Shown here: positions 16,743-26,494 of the stretch, piece by piece
How the letters are laid out: every line of letters starts with the position of its first letter
Position numbering within the stretch: position 1 is the first letter of the stretch
Assembly: GCF_003014735.1 (NCBI RefSeq)
Contig: NZ_PYAX01000005.1
Coordinates: 62,001 to 126,000 of the forward strand
DNA length: 64,000 nt
From: Saccharothrix carnea
Lineage (GTDB): Bacteria > Actinomycetota > Actinomycetes > Mycobacteriales > Pseudonocardiaceae
Reading direction: 5' to 3'
Translations under genes and position numbers: made by a program
The notes under the pieces: generated by a model
What the model was told of the DNA's origin: nothing
Databases searched by the model: none
What the model saw: only the letters and a program-made list of their open reading frames with translations

Positions 16743-16781
16743 AATGCCTCCGGGCCCGATTGCTTCGGACCCGGAGGCATT
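16743..16781 (-). terminator. strong terminator downstream of purA
   Basis: Arms AATGCCTCCGGGCCCGA (16743-16759) and TCGGACCCGGAGGCATT (16765-16781) pair over 17 bp with one G-U position and a 5-base loop. It begins 15 bp past the purA stop, with A/T residues at the end expected for minus-strand termination. Confidence 0.85.
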
Positions 16782-16795
16782 CGTTCGGTGCGGGC

Positions 16796-18845
<2,050 letters not shown>

Positions 18846-18921
18846 TGACTGAGGAATTTTCTCGCCCGCCATTCAGGTGTCACTCGAAAGCGTTGTAACG
18901 GAAGGAGAATTGACCCAAGGT

Positions 18922-18956
18922 AATTCCGACAGCTTCCAACTAGGAAGGTCGGAATT
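18922..18956 (+). promoter_or_regulatory. near-perfect hairpin covering the HNH nuclease ribosome site
   Basis: The 35 bases directly before the ATG at 18957 form nested perfect arms: AATTCCGAC (18922-18930) with GTCGGAATT (18948-18956), and inside them CTTCC (18933-18937) with GGAAG (18943-18947), leaving an AACTA loop and a two-base bulge. The Shine-Dalgarno GGAAGG lies within the 3' arm, so a folded transcript would hide it. The region is unusually A/T-rich for this genome. Confidence 0.6.
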
Positions 18957-19616
18957 ATGTCAACGGTCAACAAAGCCGCGCGATTCACCGCATCCCTGCG
19001 ACTTCCGGCTTTTTCCCTGCTCCTGGCTGGTGTGCTGGCAGTCGGCCTGGTCACCCCCGCCCAGGCGGCTCCGCCGAACATCCCGAGCACCAGCACCGCC
19101 CTCGCGGAGCTGGGCGCGCTGAGGGTGGCCACCGAAGGCTCGACCAGCGGCTACTCGCGGGACCTGTTCCCGCACTGGACCACCGTCTCGGGCGCCTGCA
19201 ACACCCGCGAGACCGTGCTCAAGCGCGACGGCACGAGCGTCGTCACCGACTCCAGCTGCGCGGCCACCTCCGGCCGCTGGTACAGCCCGTACGACGGGGC
19301 GACCTGGAGCGCGGCGTCCGACGTGGACATCGACCACATCGTGCCGCTGGCCGAGGCGTGGCGCTCCGGCGCGTCGTCGTGGACCACTTCGCGGCGGCAG
19401 TCGTTCGCCAACGATTTGAGCGGCCCGCAGCTCATCGCCGTCACCGACAACGTCAACCAGGCCAAGGGCGACCAGGACCCGGCGCTGTGGAAGCCGCCGC
19501 TGAGCTCCTACTGGTGCACCTACGCCAAGATGTGGACGCGCACGAAGTACAAGTGGGGTTTGAGCGTGAACTCGGCGGAGAAGTCTGCACTGCAGAGCAT
19601 GCTCGGGAGGTGCTGA
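18957..19616 (+). CDS. secreted HNH endonuclease-like protein (DUF1524 type)
   Basis: A 219-residue protein with a Sec signal peptide (residues 1-38, cleavage near PAQA-A). The catalytic core is SDVDIDHIVPLAEAWRSGA, with DxDH around residues 124-127, followed by the distal DNVNQAKGDQDPALWKPP motif with the Asn/Lys/Asp set of DUF1524 HNH nucleases. Four cysteines (about 81, 101, 187, 219) could make two disulfides, as suits an exported enzyme. Family members are extracellular nucleases used for nutrient DNA or competition. The intracellular restriction protein GmrSD shares the domain but has no signal peptide. Confidence 0.88.
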   Translation: MSTVNKAARFTASLRLPAFSLLLAGVLAVGLVTPAQAAPPNIPSTSTALAELGALRVATEGSTSGYSRDLFPHWTTVSGACNTRETVLKRDGTSVVTDSSCAATSGRWYSPYDGATWSAASDVDIDHIVPLAEAWRSGASSWTTSRRQSFANDLSGPQLIAVTDNVNQAKGDQDPALWKPPLSSYWCTYAKMWTRTKYKWGLSVNSAEKSALQSMLGRC

Positions 19617-19622
19617 CGACCG

Positions 19623-19874
19623 ATGGCTGACCTGTCTTCCGCTTTCGTGGCCGGACCCGGTGGCGGCGTCATGACCGACGAAGTCGGCGTGGTGACCGGT
19701 GCCCTGGAGCTGCGCACCACGCTGGACAACGGCGAGTTGCGCGCCCTGGTGCGCTACGAGGGCGCCGAGGAGTGGTACGCCATCACCGGCGCGTCGTGCC
19801 ACCTGGCCGACGAGAAGGACCACGAGGCGGTGCACGCCGTCCTGCTCGGCGTGCTGAACCGCCCCGAAGGCTAG
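19623..19874 (+). CDS. small hypothetical protein downstream of the HNH nuclease
   Basis: An 83-residue soluble protein starting 6 bp after the nuclease stop, so probably cotranslated. It is predicted beta-rich (GVVTGALELRTTLDNGEL, ALVRYEGAEEWYAITG) with a C-terminal helix (HEAVHAVLLGVLNRPEG). It has no signal peptide. No family is recognised. A cytosolic immunity role for the nuclease is conceivable from position alone, but an exported nuclease would not normally need one, so this is only an idea. Confidence 0.6.
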   Translation: MADLSSAFVAGPGGGVMTDEVGVVTGALELRTTLDNGELRALVRYEGAEEWYAITGASCHLADEKDHEAVHAVLLGVLNRPEG

Positions 19875-19888
19875 CTCTTGGAGTCGTT

Positions 19889-19915
19889 GCCGCCGTCTGC
19901 GGAGCAGCGGCCATG
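19889..19915. repeat. dispersed palindromic element B, copy 1 (core only)
   Basis: The 27-bp string starting GCCGCCGTCTGCGGAGCAGC and ending GGCCATG is identical at 61663-61689, and its 22-bp core recurs at 32708-32729. This copy lies between two convergent genes, overlapping the space just before the FUSC gene stop. It may be part of a terminator or a REP-like repeat. Confidence 0.65.
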
Positions 19916-20992
19916 TCACCGCAGGGGCGGCAACGATCCGGCTGCGTCGGACCGCGAGAGGCCCGTGGCCTGCAACAGGTCCACCGCCACCGAACGCACC
20001 TGCGCCAGCACCACCTTCGTGGAGAACCCCTCGCCGCCCAGGTGCTGGGCCGTGGCGCACGCCGCCGCGTCACGGATCGCCGCACGCGCCTTCTTCGGCT
20101 CGTCGCCGCGCTCCAGCTCGACCCGCAGCACGTCCACCGCGTCGGCGTACTGCCGCAGCACGTCCGGCAGCACGTCGGGCATCCGCTCGCCGTCCCGCAA
20201 CGCCGCCAGCGCCCGCCGCGCCAGCACCCTGGTGTTGCGCAGCGCGTAGTCCACCGGCGTGGCGGCCGTCTCGTACCGGCCCAGCTCGTGCCGCCTGCGC
20301 CAGCGGATCGGCGCGATGGTCGCGATCTCACCGCCGGTCTTCAACGCCGACGCGAACTCGTCCAGCGCCTCCTGGCTGCCGCGCAACCGCGCCAACACCC
20401 CGGCGGCCTGCACGGCGTCCCGCTCGGACACCGCCGTCGCCACCCCGCGCAACGCCTCGGTCAGCTCGTCGAGCACGACCTTCGCCTGCCGGTGCGCCAC
20501 GGTCAGCGGGTTCGCCGGCAGCAACGCCGTCACGGCCAGCCCCACCAGGCCGCCGACCAGCGCGTCCACCATCCGGTCCAGCCCGCCACCGGCGCTGGGC
20601 GGCAGCAGCGTGGCCACCAGCACCGCCGACGAGCCGGACTGCAGCGCGATCACCGCGCCACCGTCCAGCAGCACGGCCGTGGACATGGCCAACGCCACCA
20701 CCAGCGCGATCTGCCACGGCCCGGAGCCGATCAGCGAGATCAGCACGTCACCGACGCCCACGCCCACGGACACGCCGACGACCAGCTCCACCACGCGCCG
20801 CAGCCGCTGCCCCAGCGACACCCCGAGGCAGACGACGGCGGCGATCGGTGCGAAGAACGGGTGCGCGTGGCCGACCACCTCGGTGGCGACCAGCCAGGAC
20901 AGGCCGGCGGCGAGCGCGGCCTGGCCGATCGGCAAGGCCGTGCTCTGCCACCGCTTCAGCCTGCGCGCCACCTCGTCGCGCACGGCTCCCAC
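19916..20992 (-). CDS. FUSC-family membrane protein (aromatic acid exporter-like)
   Basis: A 358-residue protein with a short cytoplasmic N-terminus, about six membrane helices (AALAAGLSWLVATEVVG to LVGLAVTALLPANPL) and a soluble helical C-terminal half of about 170 residues. The pattern, including HPFFAPIAAVVCLGVSLGQRLRRVVEL, fits the FUSC / aromatic acid exporter family, which exports hydroxylated aromatic acids or related toxic compounds in some bacteria. It starts 4 bp after the DUF3151 stop, so the two are probably one operon. The substrate is unknown. Confidence 0.82.
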   Translation of the reverse strand: MGAVRDEVARRLKRWQSTALPIGQAALAAGLSWLVATEVVGHAHPFFAPIAAVVCLGVSLGQRLRRVVELVVGVSVGVGVGDVLISLIGSGPWQIALVVALAMSTAVLLDGGAVIALQSGSSAVLVATLLPPSAGGGLDRMVDALVGGLVGLAVTALLPANPLTVAHRQAKVVLDELTEALRGVATAVSERDAVQAAGVLARLRGSQEALDEFASALKTGGEIATIAPIRWRRRHELGRYETAATPVDYALRNTRVLARRALAALRDGERMPDVLPDVLRQYADAVDVLRVELERGDEPKKARAAIRDAAACATAQHLGGEGFSTKVVLAQVRSVAVDLLQATGLSRSDAAGSLPPLR

Positions 20993-20996
20993 GCGC

Positions 20997-21404
20997 TCAG
21001 CTCAAGCCGAGTGCGGCGGGCGCCGCCGGGTCGCTGTCGGCGAGGAACTTCTTGCAGCGCTCGTACTCCTCGGTCTCCCCGATCTCGTCGGCGGCCCGCG
21101 CCAGGGCCGCCAACGCGCGCAGGAAGCCCTGGTTGCCGCGGTGCGACCAGGGCACCGGGCCGTGGCCCTTCCACCCCGAGCGGCGCAGCTGGTCGAGGCC
21201 CCGGTGGTAGCCGGTGCGGGCGTACGCGTAGCCGGCGACGGGGTCGCCGGTCTGCAACGCCCGCTCGGCGAGCAGCGCCCACGCCTCGCTGAAGTCGGGG
21301 TACGCGCGGACGATCTTGGCCGGGTCGGTGCCGGCCTCGGCGGCGGCCTGCGCCTCCGGGCGGTCCGGCAGCAACGTGGGTTCGGGACCGAGCAGGTTCT
21401 CCAT
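20997..21404 (-). CDS. DUF3151 family protein
   Basis: A 135-residue soluble helical protein beginning MENLLGPEPTLLP, with the strongly conserved middle SEAWALLAERAL, YAYARTGYHRGLDQLRRSGW and VPWSHRGNQGFLRAL. This is an actinobacterial family of unknown function; the paired helices resemble TPR repeats. A homologue is remembered between purA and fba in mycobacteria, the same relative position as here. It lies 4 bp downstream of the 28-residue membrane peptide gene. Confidence 0.88.
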   Translation of the reverse strand: MENLLGPEPTLLPDRPEAQAAAEAGTDPAKIVRAYPDFSEAWALLAERALQTGDPVAGYAYARTGYHRGLDQLRRSGWKGHGPVPWSHRGNQGFLRALAALARAADEIGETEEYERCKKFLADSDPAAPAALGLS

Positions 21405-21408
21405 GGCG

Positions 21409-21495
21409 TCAGCTTAGGAAGACCCGGGCCACCGCAGCGACCAGAGCCAGCACCAGCGCGGTCACGATGACGCCGGCCACGACCTTCTTGCCCAT
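21409..21495 (-). CDS. 28-residue single-helix membrane peptide
   Basis: This very short gene encodes MGKKVVAGVIVTALVLALVA followed by AVARVFLS and stop: a basic N-terminus and one hydrophobic helix. The ATG at 21495 has a good ribosome site (GAGGAG, 7 bases upstream), and its stop lies 4 bp before the DUF3151 start, so it looks like the first gene of the DUF3151-FUSC operon. It may assist a membrane complex such as the FUSC protein; nothing else can be inferred. Confidence 0.6.
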   Translation of the reverse strand: MGKKVVAGVIVTALVLALVAAVARVFLS

Positions 21496-21590
21496 GAAAG
21501 CGCTCCTCGTTCTCAGTGAACTCTCAGGGGCGCACCTTTCCCGTCAGGGCCATTCAGAGCAACGCCGATCACCTGTTAGCATGAGTCGAG

Positions 21591-21655
21591 CCCGGAAAAC
21601 GCTGGTCAGGCGACCCCCTAGGGGAAAGTCCGGGAAATACCAGGGCGGGGCGCCC
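21591..21655 (+). promoter_or_regulatory. possible structured 5' leader of the downstream membrane protein gene
   Basis: Several complementary segments interleave: CCCGGA (21591-21596) can pair with TCCGGG (21629-21634), and CTGGT (21602-21606) with ACCAG (21639-21643), an arrangement that would form a pseudoknot. Between them sits the palindrome CCCCTAGGGG (21615-21624), and GGGCG/CGCCC follows at 21644-21655. It lies about 40-100 bp before the start at 21691. No known riboswitch class is recognised. Confidence 0.35.
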
Positions 21656-21690
21656 TTCCAGCCACCCCCACCGGGACGCATCATGGGCGG

Positions 21691-22812
21691 GTGAACATGG
21701 GGGTAACCAACCGCGTCGCGCGCTTCCGCGACCAGTACTGGGAGCGCGGCGAGCCGGGGCGTGAGACGCCTCCGGCGCTCGTCGTCGGGCTCTACAAGCT
21801 CTGGCTGGTCGGTCTGCTGCTCAAGCTGATCGGCTCCTCGTGGGACGTGGCCTGGCACTTCAAGTGGCTGCGCGACGAACTGGCGCCACCGCACCTGATC
21901 AACACCCTGGGCACGGTGATCGTGGTCGGCTTGACGCTGTTCCACACCTACACCGGCTACGGCGCGGACAAGACCGCGCTGCGGCTGATGCAGTGGGGCA
22001 CCGGCGTCTTCCTGGTCGCGCTGCCCATCGACCTGATCAACCACCGGATCAACGGCCTGGACATCACGTCGTGGAGCGGGTCGCACGCCCTGCTCTACCT
22101 GGGCACCGCGATCATGCTGGCGGGCGCGGTCCGGGGCTGGCTCAAGCTCTACCCCGCCGGTGGCCGGTGGCGGCGGTTCGGACTGGCCGGGCTGTGGTTC
22201 TTCTTCCTGGAGAACATGTGGTTCCCCAACCAGCACCAGGAGTACGGGGTGCTGGAGATCGCCTCCTGGGACCGCGGCGACCCGTACGCCGAGCCGAGCC
22301 TGCTGCAGTTCGCCGCCGACCAGATCGGCCGACCGGTCGACCGCGAGTCGATCGTGCAGTTCTCGCTGCCCATCGCCGACTGGGTCTACCCGGTGTGGGG
22401 CCTGGTCGCGGCGGCCGTCGTGCTGGTCATCGCCCGGCGCACGATCGGCACCGCGTGGGCCGCGACCGCGGTGGCGGGCGCCTACGTCGCCTACCGGCTG
22501 CTGATCTGGCCGCTGCTCGGCGTCGCCGACTTCCCGCTGTCCACCGTGCCGGTGTTCCTGCTGCTCATCGGCCTGGCCGTGGACGCCGCGCACCTCGGCA
22601 GGCTGCCCGCGCCGCTGACCGCCGTCCTCGGCTCGGCCGCCGTCACGGGCCTGGGCTACGGCGGGATCTGGGCGCAGCAGGCGCTGGACGCCGCACCGCC
22701 GATCCTGTACCCGTCGGCCGCCGCGACGTTCGTCGTGCTGACCGCCCTGTGGCTGGCCGCGGACCGGCTCAAGGTGGGGCAGGCCCCCCGAGGATCACTG
22801 GTGACCGCCTGA
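21691..22812 (+). CDS. polytopic membrane protein of unknown function
   Basis: A 373-residue protein with a hydrophilic N-terminus of about 30 residues and roughly ten membrane helices. Conserved-looking features are SSWDVAWHFKWLRDELAPPH in the first helix pair, DLINHRINGLDITSWSGSH, and WFFFLENMWFPNQHQEYGV; these are rich in His, Asp and Trp at membrane edges, suggesting metal or cofactor binding. The family is not recognised. The start is GTG at 21691 or the ATG two codons later, which has GGGCGGGTGA just before it. A possible structured RNA leader precedes it. Confidence 0.75.
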   Translation: MNMGVTNRVARFRDQYWERGEPGRETPPALVVGLYKLWLVGLLLKLIGSSWDVAWHFKWLRDELAPPHLINTLGTVIVVGLTLFHTYTGYGADKTALRLMQWGTGVFLVALPIDLINHRINGLDITSWSGSHALLYLGTAIMLAGAVRGWLKLYPAGGRWRRFGLAGLWFFFLENMWFPNQHQEYGVLEIASWDRGDPYAEPSLLQFAADQIGRPVDRESIVQFSLPIADWVYPVWGLVAAAVVLVIARRTIGTAWAATAVAGAYVAYRLLIWPLLGVADFPLSTVPVFLLLIGLAVDAAHLGRLPAPLTAVLGSAAVTGLGYGGIWAQQALDAAPPILYPSAAATFVVLTALWLAADRLKVGQAPRGSLVTA

Positions 22813-22876
22813 TTCAGCCCGACCCCGCTCCCCCCGAGGATTGATCGGGCAAGCCCGATACCGAGGGGGGAGTCCC

Positions 22877-24043
22877 ATGCGGACACTTCTGCGCACCACG
22901 ACGGCGGCCGTCCTGGCCGCCGCGCTGGTGACCACCGGAGCCGTCACGGCGTCCGCCACCGACCGGCTCACCGGCTTGGCCGAGGACCTCGTGGCGGCCG
23001 GCGCGCCGGGCGTCATCGTCCGGGTCGACGACGGCCGCCGGGTCACCGAACTGGCCCGCCAGGCGCGCTGGACGGTCCGCGACCACCGGCTGCGGCCCAC
23101 CGACCAGTTCCGGGTCGCCTCGAACACCAAGACGGTCACCGCGACGATCGCCCTCCAGCTCGTTGCCGAGGGCGTCCTCGCGCTGGAGGACCCGGTGGAG
23201 GAGTGGCTGCCCGGTGTCGTCCCGAACGGCCGGGCCATCACGGTGGAGATGCTGCTCAAGCAGACCAGCGGCCTGTACGACTACCTCGACGACCCGCGGC
23301 TGCTCGGCCTGATCACCGGGCAGCAGCCGCGCGCCTGGCGGCCCGCCGAGCTGGTCGCCGTCGCCGCCGAGCACCCGCCGCTGTTCGCGCCGGGCGAGCG
23401 CTGGGACTACAGCAACACCAACTACACGCTCGCCGGCATGGTCCTGGAGAGCGCGACCGGCCTGACCTACGGCGAGCTGGTCGAGCGGCGCATCACCGGG
23501 CCGCTGCGGCTCACCGACACCCGCCTGCCCACCGACGCGACGTTCCCCGGCCGGCACGCCCACGGGTACGAGCCGGACGCCGAGCACCTGGCGCCGCACC
23601 TGCCGCCGGGCACGCCGCCCGGCCTCGGCTTCGCGGGCCCCGAGCACCACGACCACGTGGACGTCACCGGGATCGACGTCAGCCCGGCGTGGGCGGCCGG
23701 CGGCATGACGTCCACGGCCCGCGACTGGCAGCGCTTCCAGTCCGCCCTGTTCTCCGGCCGGCTGCTGCCGCGCGAGCAGCTGCGGACCATGCTCGAAACC
23801 GTCCCGCAGGACGTGGGCACCGACCGCTACGGGCTCGGCGTGATGGAGGTCGACACCCCGTGCGGCACGGTCTGGGGCCACACCGGCGGCCTGCCGGGCT
23901 ACTCCACGCACCACTTCGCCGACCGCACCGGCACCCGGACCGTCGCCGTCCTCACCACCAGGATGGAGCGCTTCGCCCCGCAGAACACCCCGATCGAACA
24001 GGCCCTGTTCCACGCCGCCGTCTGCCGGATGTACGGCAAGTAG
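22877..24043 (+). CDS. secreted serine hydrolase / D-Ala-D-Ala carboxypeptidase-like (beta-lactamase family class C type)
   Basis: A 388-residue enzyme with a Sec signal peptide (residues 1-27, cutting near ASA-TD). The penicillin-binding motifs are complete: SNTK (nucleophile Ser82, Lys85), YSN (Tyr178) and HTGG (335-338). This places it with Streptomyces R61-type DD-carboxypeptidases and related esterases in the cell envelope. ATG at 22877 follows GAGGGGGGA; the in-frame codons further upstream only lengthen the signal peptide with polar residues. A bidirectional hairpin follows the gene. Confidence 0.92.
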   Translation: MRTLLRTTTAAVLAAALVTTGAVTASATDRLTGLAEDLVAAGAPGVIVRVDDGRRVTELARQARWTVRDHRLRPTDQFRVASNTKTVTATIALQLVAEGVLALEDPVEEWLPGVVPNGRAITVEMLLKQTSGLYDYLDDPRLLGLITGQQPRAWRPAELVAVAAEHPPLFAPGERWDYSNTNYTLAGMVLESATGLTYGELVERRITGPLRLTDTRLPTDATFPGRHAHGYEPDAEHLAPHLPPGTPPGLGFAGPEHHDHVDVTGIDVSPAWAAGGMTSTARDWQRFQSALFSGRLLPREQLRTMLETVPQDVGTDRYGLGVMEVDTPCGTVWGHTGGLPGYSTHHFADRTGTRTVAVLTTRMERFAPQNTPIEQALFHAAVCRMYGK

Positions 24044-24070
24044 GCACCGGCAGGTAGGCCCCCGAACGCG

Positions 24071-24106
24071 GAACGGCCCTCTCCGTGAACCCGGAGAGGG
24101 CCGTTC
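24071..24106. terminator. bidirectional terminator between serine hydrolase gene and fba
   Basis: Perfect 15-bp arms GAACGGCCCTCTCCG (24071-24085) and CGGAGAGGGCCGTTC (24092-24106) with a 6-base loop, between two convergent genes. Confidence 0.85.
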
Positions 24107-24124
24107 GACGTGCGGTGACGCCGG

Positions 24125-25159
24125 TCAGCCGGCGATCATGCGGCCGGACGACTTCAGGTGCTCGCACGCCTGGGCGATGCGGGCGGCCATGCCCTGCTCG
24201 GCGGCCTTGAGGTAGGACCGCGGGTCGTAGGCCTTCTTGTTGCCGACCTCGCCGTCCACCTTCAGCACGCCGTCGTAGTTCTGGAAGAAGTGGCCCACGA
24301 TCGGCCGGGTGAACGCGTACTGCGTGTCCGTGTCGATGTTCATCTTGATCACGCCGTACGTCAGGGCCTCGTGGATCTCCTCCAGCAGCGAGCCGGAGCC
24401 GCCGTGGAAGACCAGGTCGAACGGCTTGGAGCCGGCCGGCAGGCCCAGCTTCTCGGCCACCACGTCCTGACCCTGCTTGAGGATCTCCGGGCGCAGCTTC
24501 ACGTTGCCCGGCTTGTAGACGCCGTGCACGTTGCCGAACGTCGCCGCGACCAGGTAGCGGCCCTTCTCACCGGCGCCGAGGGCGTCCACCGTCTTCAGGT
24601 AGTCCTCGGGTGAGGTGTAGAGCTTCTCGTTGATCTCGTGCGCGACGCCGTCCTCCTCGCCGCCGACGACGCCCACCTCGATCTCGAGGATGATCTTCGC
24701 CTTGGCGGTGAGGTCGAGCAGCTCCGACGCGATCTTCAGGTTCTCGTCCAGCGGCACGGCCGAGCCGTCCCACATGTGCGACTGGAACAGCGGGTTGAGC
24801 CCGCGGTCCACCCGCTCCTGGCTGATCGCGACGAGCGGCCGGACGTAGCCGTCCAGCTTGTCCTTCGGGCAGTGGTCGGTGTGCAGCGCGATGTTCACCG
24901 GGTACTTCTCGGCGACCACGTGCGCGAACTCCGCCAGCGCAACCGCGCCGGTCACCATGTCCTTGACCTTGGTGCCCGAGGCGAACTCGGCACCACCGGT
25001 CGAGACCTGGATGATCCCGTCGCTCTCGGCTTCCGCGAATCCACGCAGGGCCGCGTTGAGGGTCTCGGACGAGGTGACGTTGATCGCGGGGTAGGCGAAC
25101 TCGTTCGCCTTCGCGCGGTCGAGCATCTCGGCGTAGACCTCGGGGGTTGCGATGGGCAT
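24125..25159 (-). CDS. fba: fructose-bisphosphate aldolase, class II
   Basis: A 344-residue zinc-dependent aldolase of glycolysis and gluconeogenesis that interconverts fructose-1,6-bisphosphate with DHAP and glyceraldehyde-3-phosphate. The metal ligand segment ALHTDHCPKDK, the EIEVGVVGGEEDG motif, TFGNVHGVYKPGNV and the phosphate-binding VFHGGSGS and KMNIDTDTQYAF are all present. Length matches actinobacterial type IIA enzymes. DUF3151 is encoded nearby, as remembered in mycobacteria. Confidence 0.97.
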   Translation of the reverse strand: MPIATPEVYAEMLDRAKANEFAYPAINVTSSETLNAALRGFAEAESDGIIQVSTGGAEFASGTKVKDMVTGAVALAEFAHVVAEKYPVNIALHTDHCPKDKLDGYVRPLVAISQERVDRGLNPLFQSHMWDGSAVPLDENLKIASELLDLTAKAKIILEIEVGVVGGEEDGVAHEINEKLYTSPEDYLKTVDALGAGEKGRYLVAATFGNVHGVYKPGNVKLRPEILKQGQDVVAEKLGLPAGSKPFDLVFHGGSGSLLEEIHEALTYGVIKMNIDTDTQYAFTRPIVGHFFQNYDGVLKVDGEVGNKKAYDPRSYLKAAEQGMAARIAQACEHLKSSGRMIAG

Positions 25160-25253
25160 CGGTGGGTCCTCCTCGGGTGCCCGGAACGCGGTGTCGGCAG
25201 CATCCTACGGCCACCTCCCGGCGAGGAAAGACGATCAACGGCATAGTGGTGTC

Positions 25254-25541
25254 ATGGCGATCGCACGGTGGAACGGCGAGATCATCGCCGAGAGTGAGAA
25301 GACCGAGATGGTGGAGGGGAACCACTACTTCCCCGCGGAGTCGGTGCACGCCCAGTACCTCAGGCCGTCCGACACCACGTCGGTCTGCCCCTGGAAGGGC
25401 ACGGCCAGCTACTACACGCTGCACGTGAACGGCGAGGACAACCCCGACGCCGCCTGGTACTACCCCGAACCGAAGGACGCCGCGGCCAACATCAAGGGCC
25501 ACGTCGCCTTCTGGAACGGCGTCGAGGTCAGCGAGAACTAG
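25254..25541 (+). CDS. DUF427 domain protein
   Basis: A 95-residue all-beta protein with the family pattern ARWNGEIIAES, VEGNHYFPAESV, CPWKGTASYYTLHVNG, AAWYYPEP, NIKGHVAFWNGVEV. The ATG at 25254 gives a typical start. DUF427 proteins are small cytosolic beta-sandwich proteins of unknown biochemical role, common in actinobacteria. Its 3' end overlaps the convergent oxidoreductase gene by 14 bp. Confidence 0.9.
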   Translation: MAIARWNGEIIAESEKTEMVEGNHYFPAESVHAQYLRPSDTTSVCPWKGTASYYTLHVNGEDNPDAAWYYPEPKDAAANIKGHVAFWNGVEVSEN

Positions 25542-26385
25542 TACCGAGGGACTGGTCCGACCAGTCGTCGAGCGCGGCCGCGAGGTCGCGCAGCGCCTGT
25601 TGGGCGTCGGGGGCGCCGACCACCTGCACCGCCACGTGGTCGGCGCCCGCCTCGTGGTGCTCGCGCAGGCGCCGGGCGACCCGTTCGACCGGTCCCCACG
25701 CCACCAGGGCATCCACCAGCCGGTCGCTGCCGCCGTCCGCCAGGTCGTCCTCGGTGAACCCGTTGCGCAGCCAGTTGCGGGTGTGGTCGGTGCGCGCCAG
25801 GTACCCGGCCAACGCCTCCCGGCCCAGGTCACGGGCCTGTGCGGGGTCGTCTTCCAGCACCACGTGCTGTTCCGGCGCGAGCAGGACGCCCGCGCCCACG
25901 GTCTCGCGCGCGCGTGCCGTGTACTCGGGCGTCACCAGGTAGGGGTGGGCGACGCTCGTCCGGGCGGCGGCGAGCCGGAGCAGCCTCGGGCCGAGCGCGG
26001 CCAGCGCCAGGCGGTCGCGCGGCACGTCCAGCTCGTCCAGGTAGTGGATCAGCTTCTGGTAAGGGCTGTGATGCACCTCACCCGCGAGTTCACCGTTCCC
26101 GGTGCCGATGCCGACCAGGAACCGGTCGGTCCAGGCCAGCGCCCGGTAGCCGTCGTTGACCTCGCCCGCCGGTGTCGTCCAGACGTTCATCACGGCGGTG
26201 GCCACGGTGATCTTCTCGGTGGCGTCCAGGAGGTCGGAGACCGTGGTCATGACGCTGCCGTCGGGGGATCCGCCCAGCCAGAGCGCGCCGAAGCCGAGCT
26301 CTTCCAGCTCCGCGGCGTCCTCGCCCCGACCCACCCAGCGCGCGGCCCGGTCCCACACGCCGTACCTGCCCAACTCGACCGTCAT
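25528..26385 (-). CDS. LLM-class, probably F420-dependent oxidoreductase
   Basis: A 285-residue TIM-barrel flavin/deazaflavin enzyme. Features include MTVELGRYGVWD, AAELEELGFGALWLGGSPDG, TAVMNVWT and FLVGIGTGNGE, typical of actinobacterial luciferase-like proteins annotated as F420-dependent (TIGR03620 type). ATG at 26385 gives the family start; the longer frame to 26439 adds unrelated residues. The substrate is unknown. It is divergent from an aldo/keto reductase gene, with 109 bp between them, so the two may share regulation. Confidence 0.85.
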   Translation of the reverse strand: MTVELGRYGVWDRAARWVGRGEDAAELEELGFGALWLGGSPDGSVMTTVSDLLDATEKITVATAVMNVWTTPAGEVNDGYRALAWTDRFLVGIGTGNGELAGEVHHSPYQKLIHYLDELDVPRDRLALAALGPRLLRLAAARTSVAHPYLVTPEYTARARETVGAGVLLAPEQHVVLEDDPAQARDLGREALAGYLARTDHTRNWLRNGFTEDDLADGGSDRLVDALVAWGPVERVARRLREHHEAGADHVAVQVVGAPDAQQALRDLAAALDDWSDQSLGTSSR

Positions 26386-26494
26386 TTCGTCTCCCCACGA
26401 ACTAGGTACTGACAACTGCCAACCGCGTCGGCCCACCATTTAGTCCTGACTTCTCGATTCGGCACGAATGGACCACCCCGCCTAGCTTCGCGAC

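Noticed and set aside
18957..19616. Type IV restriction (GmrSD) from the HNH/DUF1524 domain
   Set aside because: The protein has a Sec signal peptide and no DUF262 ParB-like half.
21618..21640. Resemblance to RNase P RNA (GGAAAGTCCGGG)
   Set aside because: Only this short string matches; the rest of the conserved RNase P core is missing and the region is too short.
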